Shown piece after piece: positions 25,454-33,274 of a stretch of 64,000 bases of DNA. The notes under the pieces were generated by a model. That model searched no databases, was not told the DNA's origin, and saw nothing but the letters and a program-made list of their open reading frames with translations. Numbering within the stretch: position 1 is the stretch's first letter; each line of letters starts with the position of its first letter. The stretch is from Microseira sp041929235. GTDB lineage: Bacteria; Cyanobacteriota; Cyanobacteriia; Cyanobacteriales; Aerosakkonemataceae. A program made the position numbers and the translations under genes. The DNA lies in assembly GCF_041929235.1 (NCBI RefSeq), contig NZ_JBHFNP010000047.1, positions 1-64,000 of the forward strand. The letters are read 5' to 3'.

Positions 25454-26632
25454 TTAGAGACTCGAAATCACCTCTGATAATATCCGTGACATCGCATCTA
25501 TACTATAATACGCTACGCATCTGTCCCTGGCTTGTTTGCCTTGCTGCAAGGCTGACTCAAAATTCTGGAAAATCCATTGAATTTGCGGGGCAATTTGCTC
25601 TGGACTACTGGGATCGACTAAATAACCAGTACCGCCTAAAATTTCTGGGATATCGCCGACTCTTGTAGCCAAAATTGGCTTCGCCATTGCCATCCCGTCG
25701 GTTAGTTTGAGGGGAAACTGAGCTACGGCTGCGGGGATATCGCGCTGGGGAACGACTACAATATGGGCAGCCGCGACGACTTCGGGCATGGTAGTAACGG
25801 GAAGCTTTGGCAGTTTGACTATCCAACGTCCCCATTGTTGAATCAGTTGCTCGTCATAGTCATCGTAGGGACTGCCACCGACAATAACGAGTCGTAAATC
25901 CGGTTCGTTTAGCAGATCTAAAGCGATTAAAACATCTTCGATGCCCTTGTAGGGACGCGGCGCGCCTGGAAACATTAGTATGCGATAACCAGAAAGGCCG
26001 TAACGATCTCGACTTTTTTCTGGATCGTACCGCGTCGGATCGAACAGGGAAGTATCTTTGCCGTTGGGGATGCAAACGCCGCCAAACCGCTTTTGCAGAA
26101 ACTGGGTATGAACGGTAATGGCATCGGCACTTTTTACCCAACCTTCCATCCATTTTAAATAAAGAGGATGATCGGGAAATCTCAGGGATCCATTTTGCTT
26201 TAAAATATCCCTCGCCAGTTGTTTAAACGAGGGGCGATACTGCAATTGGTCGCCTCCGAACCAGCCTACTTCCCAGTCGTCGATATCTAATATTACCGGA
26301 CGACTGCGATTTAACTTTTTAATCAAAGGTAGACCGAAGCTTGTCGGTTTCGGTCTCATCGCATAAATAATATCTCCATCGAGTTTATCTAAAAGTTGCT
26401 TAGCCGCACTCAAAAACTTGGGATATCCTTGAGCTGGAATGCAAGTTATGGGTATTTCGGTATTAAATTTGGCTTCTTGGTCTTTATCGAAAACAAATCC
26501 CACGATTTCCACATCGCAGTCTATTTTTCGCAGTGCTTGCGCCAGCAAAAACGAACGAACGCCGCCGCCTTCCCACCTGCCAGCACCGCTTTTTGATATA
26601 TCGCTAACAACCAAAGATACTTTTTTTTTCAT
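25454..26632 (-). CDS. GT4-family glycosyltransferase
   Basis: The 392-residue protein is a GT-B enzyme. The N-terminus SDISKSGAGRWEGGGVRSFLLAQAL has the glycine-rich loop of the family. VHTQFLQKRFGG and IPNGKD link the domains, and LMFPGAPRPYKGIEDVLIAL with PLKLTDGMAMAKPILATRVGDIPEIL is the nucleotide-sugar site. No membrane helix is seen. It lies 15 bases after the GT8-like gene and 126 bases before the exporter. It is distinct from the other GT4 enzyme of the cluster and probably acts at a different step. ATG 26632 follows a purine-rich stretch. Confidence 0.87.
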   Translation of the reverse strand: MKKKVSLVVSDISKSGAGRWEGGGVRSFLLAQALRKIDCDVEIVGFVFDKDQEAKFNTEIPITCIPAQGYPKFLSAAKQLLDKLDGDIIYAMRPKPTSFGLPLIKKLNRSRPVILDIDDWEVGWFGGDQLQYRPSFKQLARDILKQNGSLRFPDHPLYLKWMEGWVKSADAITVHTQFLQKRFGGVCIPNGKDTSLFDPTRYDPEKSRDRYGLSGYRILMFPGAPRPYKGIEDVLIALDLLNEPDLRLVIVGGSPYDDYDEQLIQQWGRWIVKLPKLPVTTMPEVVAAAHIVVVPQRDIPAAVAQFPLKLTDGMAMAKPILATRVGDIPEILGGTGYLVDPSSPEQIAPQIQWIFQNFESALQQGKQARDRCVAYYSIDAMSRILSEVISSL

Positions 26633-26647
26633 GTTATAGTTCCTTCT

Positions 26648-27475
26648 TTAGCGTCGCCGCCAAGGATTTTCAACTTGATTGGGTAGAAACCATTTAGCCA
26701 AGCGATCGAAAATTCTCGTGTACAGCGATCGCGTAATATTTTTAGCATATTGGGGTCGATAGGGATAGGTACAGTGCAGCACTTTGATTGGTTCGTTGAC
26801 GTTGTAACTTCCCTTCCATTTATCGAGAAAATTATAGGTTGGTGGCAAAACTTTCAAACTCGGTTTAACCGTTTCCATCGCCGCCGCAAATGCGCCTTGG
26901 TCTTTCAGCAGCAGCACATCTTGATTTTTTAGTATCACTGACTCAAAATAACTCCTCCACTTGGCAAACAATTCTTCATTTTTCGCACTTTTTCTATACC
27001 CCAAAACCCCCGTATTGTATTGAATAGTTTTTTCTGTTACCGGCAATCCAACTTTTTGCAGCGTTGGCAGTATTTCTTCTTTGCCTCTCAGCAAATTAGA
27101 AGCTTTTGTGATGTCACGCTGAACATCTTCTGTAACTAAAAAATCTACTTCATCTAATGCTGCAAAAAGTTCCTCAATTTTATCTAACAAGCAAATATCG
27201 CAATCGAGGAATATTGTTTTTTCAAAAGGGGATGCTTCATACAAGGCAACCTTTGCCAGTCGAGAAGCTAAAACCGGATTTTCATTAGCTGGTGCTGGTT
27301 TAAGGATGACATTGGGAAAAGCTTTGAGCAAAGTTTGGAGATAAACAGGAACCCGGTCGATTAAAATGACAATCGGTTCAGTATGGAACTTCCTGATTGC
27401 CGCTAAAAAATGCACGCAGTCTTGGAACGAGTAAAGACCTGTCAAAATTGTGATAAATCCTTTTGCTTCTTTCAT
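26648..27475 (-). CDS. Putative GT8-like glycosyltransferase
   Basis: This 275-residue protein starts FITILTGLYSFQDCVHFLAAIRKF and has FEKTIFLDCDICLLDKIEELF near residue 90. The DCD motif is the metal/nucleotide-sugar site of GT-A enzymes. Later features are IQYNTGVLGYRKS, DQGAFAAAM and VLHCTYPYRPQYA, in the order seen in glycogenin/GT8-like folds. It lies between a GT2 gene (21-base gap) and a GT4 gene (15-base gap). Cytoplasmic; specificity unknown. It could also belong to a related uncharacterised GT-A family. Confidence 0.75.
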   Translation of the reverse strand: MKEAKGFITILTGLYSFQDCVHFLAAIRKFHTEPIVILIDRVPVYLQTLLKAFPNVILKPAPANENPVLASRLAKVALYEASPFEKTIFLDCDICLLDKIEELFAALDEVDFLVTEDVQRDITKASNLLRGKEEILPTLQKVGLPVTEKTIQYNTGVLGYRKSAKNEELFAKWRSYFESVILKNQDVLLLKDQGAFAAAMETVKPSLKVLPPTYNFLDKWKGSYNVNEPIKVLHCTYPYRPQYAKNITRSLYTRIFDRLAKWFLPNQVENPWRRR

Positions 27476-27496
27476 TTTTAACCCTTTTATTTTAAC

Positions 27497-28396
27497 TCAA
27501 AAAAAATTATACTCTTCTATTTCCCAAAATCCTTCTGGCAATTCCAAATTTTTGCGTACTACTCTCTTCCCCTTATATGTGTAGATTGATTCGCTGATTT
27601 TCCTCAGCTTGGGAATTTTATTGATTTGCAATTTTAACGCGATCTTTCTAGTCAAGCTGGGTGACCAATTTAGTTTTTCTCGCATCGCAGCTAGTGACTT
27701 TTCAGATTCTGTCACGTACTTCTTATAGTTTTGACTATTTCTTGAGTTAAATTGACGACGAAATCCACTGATTGGTGACTTTGTTCCATATAAATCTGCG
27801 TGCAAAAAAAAGCGCGCCCAGAGGTCAAAATCGCCCGCGAGTGAATATTCGGTGCGAATGTGGCCCCCTACTTTTTCCCACAAACTCCGCTTCCAGAAGG
27901 TAGACTCCTGCTGTATCCAACCGAATGCTTTCCGACCCGAAGGTAAGTAACAACCATCCAGAAATGCCTCTTGTGAGTATCCAGGAATTGACCGCAGTCC
28001 CTTAAAAAAGCCATGATAATCCAAAGAACCTGGATAGAGGGTTGTTAACCATTCAATTTGAGGAAATGCCGACATAATGCTGGATACAGTTTTAAAAGCC
28101 CAAGGATAGTACATGTCATCGCTGTTTATCCAAGCAAGGATTTCGCCAGTAGCACGAGCAAATCCTTTATTAATTGCATCATATTGACCCTGGTCTGGTT
28201 CGCTGCACCAGTAATGCAGATACTTGTCGTATTTTTTAATAATTTCCAAACTTTCGTCTGTAGAACCCCCATCAATAATTATATATTCAAGGTTAGGATA
28301 TTCCTGTGACAATACGCTCTTGATGGTTGCCTCAATAAAATTAGCTTGGTTAAAAGAAGGAGTTACTACTGAAATTTTTGGTAAATCTTTATCCAT
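27497..28396 (-). CDS. GT2-family glycosyltransferase
   Basis: The 299-residue product is a GT-A glycosyltransferase of family 2. The N-terminus ISVVTPSFNQANFIEATIKSVL holds the UDP-sugar site, IIDGGSTDES follows, and AWINSDDMYYPWAF has the DxD-type metal motif. SLAGDFDLWARFF contains the ED/DxDLW acidic motif typical of the catalytic base region. No membrane segment is present. It is in the middle of the glycan run. The C-terminal 60 residues are basic. The acceptor is unknown. Confidence 0.9.
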   Translation of the reverse strand: MDKDLPKISVVTPSFNQANFIEATIKSVLSQEYPNLEYIIIDGGSTDESLEIIKKYDKYLHYWCSEPDQGQYDAINKGFARATGEILAWINSDDMYYPWAFKTVSSIMSAFPQIEWLTTLYPGSLDYHGFFKGLRSIPGYSQEAFLDGCYLPSGRKAFGWIQQESTFWKRSLWEKVGGHIRTEYSLAGDFDLWARFFLHADLYGTKSPISGFRRQFNSRNSQNYKKYVTESEKSLAAMREKLNWSPSLTRKIALKLQINKIPKLRKISESIYTYKGKRVVRKNLELPEGFWEIEEYNFF

Positions 28397-28444
28397 TATT
28401 GCCCCCTGTTTTCACTAATCTTGTTTCTGGTTTTCTGGAAAACC

Positions 28445-29263
28445 TTAATCAATTATAAATGTTTTCGCTAACTTTTTAATTTCATCTGAATAATCCCCCG
28501 CCAATACATGCCCCCTACTTCCACTTCTGCCTATTATATCATACTTTTTATTCATCACAGCAAATTCTTTGCCAATTAAATCATCATAATATGCGTGTTC
28601 AAGATAATAACCATATCGATCGTTAACTCGCTTGTACGAATTCATCATATTTTTTTTAAAAAAAGCCACATTTGACTTAAAAAACGCTGCATTTACATAA
28701 ACATTAGGGTTATGTGGCCCTTTAAAACCTCTTGTTTTCAGGGAAAATAAGTAGGCTTTAAAAGTTTCCTTATAAAGGCTTATCCTTGATTCAAATACCT
28801 TTTTTTTAGCAGCACTATGGTGGATTTTGAATACATTATAAAATTGCTCGTACTGCTGCTGTATTTGACAAAAATCCGGGACAAACAATCGTCCTGTAAT
28901 TTTATAAAAGTTAAGCTTCTCATTTAGATGATAGCTTTTCTCGATCGCATATTTAATTATTTTTCCTTCTCCATACCCTTTTCCATACCGTTGAGACTCT
29001 CGATTTCCATTGAAAACTAATACTTCCAAAGTTTTTCCTTCATCTTTGGCAAATTGCTGAATTTTGTGAAAATCATAATCTGTCTGACTGTTTTCACAAA
29101 ATATAATTGGATTAACTGGAGTCAGCTTGATCCATGAAATCAGAGCGCACAAGTATTCTAACAACCTTTCCTCTGAATTATTTATTTTAACGTAAGGAGT
29201 ATTTCCAACGTTAATGGTTGCTGTCATTACCAGAGGTTCTACCGACGCTAGCTTTGTTTCCAT
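28445..29263 (-). CDS. Uncharacterised protein in the glycan cluster
   Basis: The 272-residue protein is not assigned to a named family. It begins with TATINVGNTPYVKINNSEERL and has a motif RYGKGYGEGKIIKYAIEKS near residue 95, followed by FYKITGRLF. Similar arrangements occur, as I recall, in putative capsular-polysaccharide glycosyltransferases. It lacks a signal peptide and membrane helices. Base composition is more AT-rich than most of the window, as is common in polysaccharide clusters shaped by horizontal transfer. Gaps of 39 and 48 bases to its neighbours place it in the same operon. It is probably a sugar transferase or modifying enzyme; confidence in that role is low. Confidence 0.6.
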   Translation of the reverse strand: METKLASVEPLVMTATINVGNTPYVKINNSEERLLEYLCALISWIKLTPVNPIIFCENSQTDYDFHKIQQFAKDEGKTLEVLVFNGNRESQRYGKGYGEGKIIKYAIEKSYHLNEKLNFYKITGRLFVPDFCQIQQQYEQFYNVFKIHHSAAKKKVFESRISLYKETFKAYLFSLKTRGFKGPHNPNVYVNAAFFKSNVAFFKKNMMNSYKRVNDRYGYYLEHAYYDDLIGKEFAVMNKKYDIIGRSGSRGHVLAGDYSDEIKKLAKTFIID

Positions 29264-29302
29264 GTTTAGTTCTCCGCGCGATCTTTAATATTTGGTTGGT
29301 AT

Positions 29303-30229
29303 TTAGTGAGTCCATTCCCAATAGCTTTGGCTCCAATCTTCCTGGTAATGGAAAGTACCTTGCCACTCATAAAAACGTACAAAGTCATCCAGGTTTGGGG
29401 CTTTGTTTAGATCTCTGATCATGTAAAGCGGTTTATCTCCGTAAAAAGATGCCCACATCGTATAACTACTGGGAGGCCCCATAATATAGTCGCATTCAGC
29501 TAAGGAGTACATGTCTTCAATAATTTGGTTGTTGCCAAAATAGTAATCAAACTGAGCTAATAATTTTTGCTCTTGCTTGGCGTTATAACATATTAAAAAT
29601 TTGACCTTTTTATCGGCAAACAACTGTTTAACTGAGGCCATTACTTTGACATAGTCCTCGCTTTGGTAAAAGTATCTACCGTTTTGATGCTGCTGGTAAT
29701 CTCCCTGACGGATATGGATTCCAATCAGGATATCAGCATCGTTCCTCCTCATAGTGGAAATTAACTTATCTACATTTTGTCTATACTTTTCTAAAGGTTT
29801 GAAGTATTCTCTAATTGCCTCCCTATGTTTGCGTAAATTTGCTAGATCTTGCACAAACCATCCATCTCTCAAGAGCCACCCTTGCATAAAGGTGATTGAG
29901 TTGGCTTTAACCTGTTCGGTTACTTTAGAGTCGCTCCAGTTAAATGGCTTTTCTCTGGTGATGTCGATTAATTTGAATAGTTTGCTTTCAGCCAAATAGC
30001 GATTAAATTGATAGTATTTTATGCGTAACCAACGATTGCCTTTGATTTTGAGAGGGGGCGGTGGATAGGCACAAAATAGATCGTTGGCTGTGGGTTGGAA
30101 ATATTCAGCATATTCATCAAAGGCCGGATTCAGCAACCACAGGTTATTCTCCCTGGCAAAAGCAATATAATGAGCAAAAAGTAGTAGTCTGTTACCTAAT
30201 TGTCCAGATTTAGCAGCTATTACCAACAT
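29303..30229 (-). CDS. GT11-like (alpha-1,2-fucosyltransferase type) protein
   Basis: The 308-residue product starts IAAKSGQLGNRLLLFAHYIAFA, matching the GQLGNR-type N-terminus of family 11 fucosyltransferases. It contains IGIHIRQGDYQQH (around residue 165), the HxRxGDY motif that binds GDP-fucose. SLAECDYIMGPPSSYTMWASFYG is the third family motif. ATG 30229 is preferred: GAGGAG lies 8 bases upstream; an upstream TTG would add 7 residues. It is the first glycosyltransferase after galE, at a 92-base gap. Together with the GT10-like enzyme it predicts a fucosylated, or similar deoxyhexose-bearing, glycan. Confidence 0.83.
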   Translation of the reverse strand: MLVIAAKSGQLGNRLLLFAHYIAFARENNLWLLNPAFDEYAEYFQPTANDLFCAYPPPPLKIKGNRWLRIKYYQFNRYLAESKLFKLIDITREKPFNWSDSKVTEQVKANSITFMQGWLLRDGWFVQDLANLRKHREAIREYFKPLEKYRQNVDKLISTMRRNDADILIGIHIRQGDYQQHQNGRYFYQSEDYVKVMASVKQLFADKKVKFLICYNAKQEQKLLAQFDYYFGNNQIIEDMYSLAECDYIMGPPSSYTMWASFYGDKPLYMIRDLNKAPNLDDFVRFYEWQGTFHYQEDWSQSYWEWTH

Positions 30230-30321
30230 TGATGCACTCCTCAAAGTCATTTACTGGAAACTAACGGAGGGGTAGAATCAGACCGTCAGGTTCTTCTGAC
30301 AGTCCGATCGTTTTTAACACC

Positions 30322-31320
30322 TTAACCGTGACGTTTTTGATGCCACTGCCAAGCATGGGATAAGATATCTTTGATGTCTGGGTATTGCGGTTTCCAGCCC
30401 AAGATTGTCTGAGCTTTGTCGCTGCTACCGACTAAGGCGGGGGGATCGCCGGGGCGGCGATCGCTGACTTCTACCTTAATCTCTCGTCCGGTGATTTCCC
30501 TTGCAGCATCAATCACTTCTTTTACCGAGAAACCCAAGCCGTTACCTAAGTTAAACGCATCGCTGTTACCGCCTTGTAAAAGATATTCCAACCCCAAAAT
30601 GTGAGCATCTGCCAAATCGGAAACGTGGATGTAATCTCGAATACAAGTCCCATCTGGTGTAGGATAGTCCGTGCCGAAAATAGAAATAGAATCGCGCTTG
30701 CCTAAAGCTGCCATCAGCACTAGGGGAATTAAGTGAGTTTCCGGATCGTGATCCTCGCCCAACAATCCTTCGGGATCGGCACCGGCGGCGTTGAAGTAGC
30801 GGAAGCAAACCGACTTAAAGTCATATGCTGGAGCGAAATCGGCGAGAATTCGTTCCACCATTAATTTAGTCGCTCCATAGGGATTGATCGGATCTTGGGG
30901 ATGATCTTCGGGAATTGGCACGATTTTGGGCACGCCGTAGGTGGCACAAGTGGAAGAAAAGACAAATTTCTTCACAGATGCTGCCATCATAGCCTCTAGG
31001 AGCGTCAGAGTACCTATGACGTTATTACGGTAGTATTTAGCGGGATCGGTTACCGACTCGCCTACGTAAGCATAGGCGCTAAAGTGCATCACTGCGTCAA
31101 TATGGTGAGTCGAGAAGAGGCGATCTAGCAACGGGCGATCGCTTGTATCTCCCACTACCAACTCTGCCTTTAACACATCCTCAACGATGTCGCGATGTCC
31201 GTAGACCAAGTTATCCAGAACGACGACGCCGTACCCTGTCCGTTGGAGTGCTTTAACCGCATGAGAGCCAATATAACCTGCGCCCCCGGTAACGAGAATG
31301 GTTGGTTTATCCTGTGACAC
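30322..31320 (-). CDS. galE: UDP-glucose 4-epimerase
   Basis: This 332-residue short-chain dehydrogenase-type enzyme interconverts UDP-glucose and UDP-galactose. The NAD site TGGAGYIGSH is at 11-20. The catalytic SST (122-124) and YGATK (Tyr148, Lys152) are present, with CFRYFNAAGADP, DGTCIRDYIHVSDLA and SDRRPGDPP in the positions expected for GalE. The length is typical. It leads the minus-strand glycan run and supplies UDP-galactose for it, though galE also serves general metabolism. ATG 31320 lies 146 bases from the next gene upstream, a region free of other genes. Confidence 0.94.
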   Translation of the reverse strand: MSQDKPTILVTGGAGYIGSHAVKALQRTGYGVVVLDNLVYGHRDIVEDVLKAELVVGDTSDRPLLDRLFSTHHIDAVMHFSAYAYVGESVTDPAKYYRNNVIGTLTLLEAMMAASVKKFVFSSTCATYGVPKIVPIPEDHPQDPINPYGATKLMVERILADFAPAYDFKSVCFRYFNAAGADPEGLLGEDHDPETHLIPLVLMAALGKRDSISIFGTDYPTPDGTCIRDYIHVSDLADAHILGLEYLLQGGNSDAFNLGNGLGFSVKEVIDAAREITGREIKVEVSDRRPGDPPALVGSSDKAQTILGWKPQYPDIKDILSHAWQWHQKRHG

Positions 31321-31466
31321 TTTTAAACCTTCCTGCTGTGCTATGTTTTACGAACTTGGCGCTTGTTTGGCGCGAAGTCTACATTACTTCCAAGGCTATT
31401 GGGGGGCATCTATCCTGCTTCATAACTTTTACAATGCGTTACTAACCTAACACCGTGCGGTTGTCG

Positions 31467-31733
31467 TCAGTCAACGAGCTTCAGGCGACCAGTTTGAATG
31501 TAGTCAAATATACGATTAATTTGGCGGCGGTCTTCGTCGGTGAGCTCGTAGTCAGAGAGAACTGCAGATATAAGCTTGAGGTGATCTTGACGGCTGATTT
31601 GTTTGGCTGAAAAGATCTGCTCTATCATTTGCTTTACGGCTAAGTTGGATTTACGGGGAACGCCCTTGGTCATCAGCAGTGGTTTCCTGATCGGCTTATA
31701 TATTTTTCCCAGTCGATCGTCTTTCTTTATCAT
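31467..31733 (-). CDS. Small conserved cyanobacterial protein of unknown function
   Basis: The 88-residue protein is basic at its N-terminus (KKDDRLGKIYKPIRKP) and helical at the C-terminus (DHLKLISAVLSDYELTDEDRRQ, then FDYIQTGRLKLVD). I recall similar C-termini in several small cyanobacterial proteins, but no function can be assigned. ATG 31733 has AGGATCTGGA just upstream, favouring it over the ATG at 31673. It has no signal peptide or membrane segment. It is divergent from gloB. Size and charge would suit a nucleic-acid-binding or adaptor protein, which is speculation. Confidence 0.7.
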   Translation of the reverse strand: MIKKDDRLGKIYKPIRKPLLMTKGVPRKSNLAVKQMIEQIFSAKQISRQDHLKLISAVLSDYELTDEDRRQINRIFDYIQTGRLKLVD

Positions 31734-31867
31734 TCCAGATCCTATTTGGATTTAAGTATTATTTAGGTACGCCCAGACAAAGCTCGGATCGGGAAACTGT
31801 AAAAAATACCTAAAGATTCGCTCTCAAGTATCCCCCTCTCCCTCAATAAGCAAAGGAGACAGTTTAC

Positions 31868-32641
31868 ATGCAGGTTTACCGGCTTGAAGCCCTTTGGGAC
31901 AATTACGTGTTTTTGCTGCACGATCCGGAAAAAAATATCGCCGCTGCGGTCGATCCGGCAGAAGCTGAGCCTGTATTGCGGCAACTTCAAGCCTTGAAGG
32001 CGGAATTAGTCGCGATTTTCAATACCCACCATCACGGCGACCACGTCGGCGGGAATCAGCAGCTAATGCAGCATTTTCCCCAGGTTCGCGTTTATGGGGG
32101 GGCAGAGGATGCTGGTAGAATTCCAGGACAGCAGGTATTTTTGACCGAAGGCTCCTTTGTCGAGTTCGCTGGCAAAGAAGCTCTCGTGTTCTTCGTTCCC
32201 GGACATACCCGCGCCCATATCGCTTACTATTTTCCGCCAGATGCCCCCGATCAACCAGGGGATCTATTCTGCGGCGACACGTTGTTTGCGGGTGGGTGCG
32301 GCAGATTGTTTGAAGGCACTCCCGCCCAAATGGTTGCTTCCCTCACCAAATTGCGCGCTCTCCCAGATAATACTAGGGTATGGTGTGCCCATGAATACAC
32401 GCTGAAAAATATGGAATTTGCCCTGACGGTTGATGGTGCTAACCCTGACTTACAAAAAAGATACGCCGAGGTTAAGCAAGCGCGCAGTCGGTTAGAAGCG
32501 ACCGTACCATCGATGTTGGGGGTAGAAAAACGCACAAATCCCTTTTTGCGGTGGGATGTTCCGGAGTTACAAGCGGCGGCGAAAAGCAGCGATCCCGTGC
32601 AGACCTTTGGGCGAATACGGGGAATGAAGGATCAATTTTGA
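31868..32641 (+). CDS. gloB: Hydroxyacylglutathione hydrolase (glyoxalase II)
   Basis: The 257-residue enzyme hydrolyses S-lactoylglutathione to lactate and glutathione, the second step of methylglyoxal detoxification. It has the metallo-beta-lactamase fold: metal motif THHHGDHVGG (His54, His56, Asp58, His59), PGHTRAH (His113), FCGDTLFAGGCGRLFEG (Asp137) and AHEYTLKN (His175). The C-terminus NPFLRWDVPEL is the glyoxalase II substrate-binding domain. ATG 31868 is preceded by AAGGAG at a good distance. Cytoplasmic. It is followed by rplI after 89 bases with no evident link. Confidence 0.94.
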   Translation: MQVYRLEALWDNYVFLLHDPEKNIAAAVDPAEAEPVLRQLQALKAELVAIFNTHHHGDHVGGNQQLMQHFPQVRVYGGAEDAGRIPGQQVFLTEGSFVEFAGKEALVFFVPGHTRAHIAYYFPPDAPDQPGDLFCGDTLFAGGCGRLFEGTPAQMVASLTKLRALPDNTRVWCAHEYTLKNMEFALTVDGANPDLQKRYAEVKQARSRLEATVPSMLGVEKRTNPFLRWDVPELQAAAKSSDPVQTFGRIRGMKDQF

Positions 32642-32730
32642 GGCAGACTTACCCGGTTGCGATCGATCTCGGTATTTGGATAGGATTGTATGTTCGGGCT
32701 GGGTACGCATTACCCAATAGAGGAAAAGTC

Positions 32731-33189
32731 ATGCCGAAACGCATTCAATTAGTTTTAACTCAGGATGTCAGCAAGCTGGGAAGATCCGGGGACCTGGTAG
32801 AAGTAGCTCCAGGCTACGCTCGCAATTATCTACTGCCGAGAGGGCTTGGGGTCAATGCAACTCCAGCCATTCTCAAGCAAGTAGAACGGCGTAGAGAGCA
32901 AGAACGCCAACGCCTGTTGGAAGAAAAGAAAGTAGCCATTGAGCGCAAAGCTGCGATTGAAGCAGCGGGTCGCTTCACCATCAGCAAGCAGGTGGGGAAA
33001 GAAGATGCCATCTTCGGTACCGTCACCGAACAGGAACTGGCAGAGGCGATTGGCGCACGCACGGGTCAGGAAATCGATCGGCGCGGTATTACCATACCGG
33101 ATATTCGCAAAGTTGGTACTTACAAAGCCGACATCAAGCTGCATCCGGAAGTTACCGCAACTGTAGAAGTTCAAGTAGTGGCAGGCTAG
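32731..33189 (+). CDS. rplI: 50S ribosomal protein L9
   Basis: The 152-residue product matches L9: N-terminal globular domain VLTQDVSKLGRSGDLVEVAPGYARNYLLPRG, a long charged connecting helix (RREQERQRLLEEKKVAIERKAAIE) and a C-terminal domain ending KLHPEVTATVEVQV. It binds 23S rRNA and protrudes from the large subunit. The start ATG 32731 is preceded by AGAGGA; the frame is open further upstream inside gloB but homology begins here. L9 and DnaB are neighbours in many bacteria, as here. Confidence 0.97.
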   Translation: MPKRIQLVLTQDVSKLGRSGDLVEVAPGYARNYLLPRGLGVNATPAILKQVERRREQERQRLLEEKKVAIERKAAIEAAGRFTISKQVGKEDAIFGTVTEQELAEAIGARTGQEIDRRGITIPDIRKVGTYKADIKLHPEVTATVEVQVVAG

Positions 33190-33265
33190 TTGCTAATTGC
33201 TAATTGCTAATTGCTAATTGTTCAGAACTTTTGATCGTTAGCCATTAGCCATTAGCCATTAGCTA
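33190..33265. repeat. Heptamer tandem repeats between rplI and dnaB
   Basis: Tandem TTGCTAA units (about 33190-33220) are followed by TTAGCCA units (about 33239-33263). These are cyanobacterial short tandemly repeated sequences; they fill the gap between two essential genes without a visible promoter. Confidence 0.8.
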
Positions 33266-33274
33266 TTCTCAATT

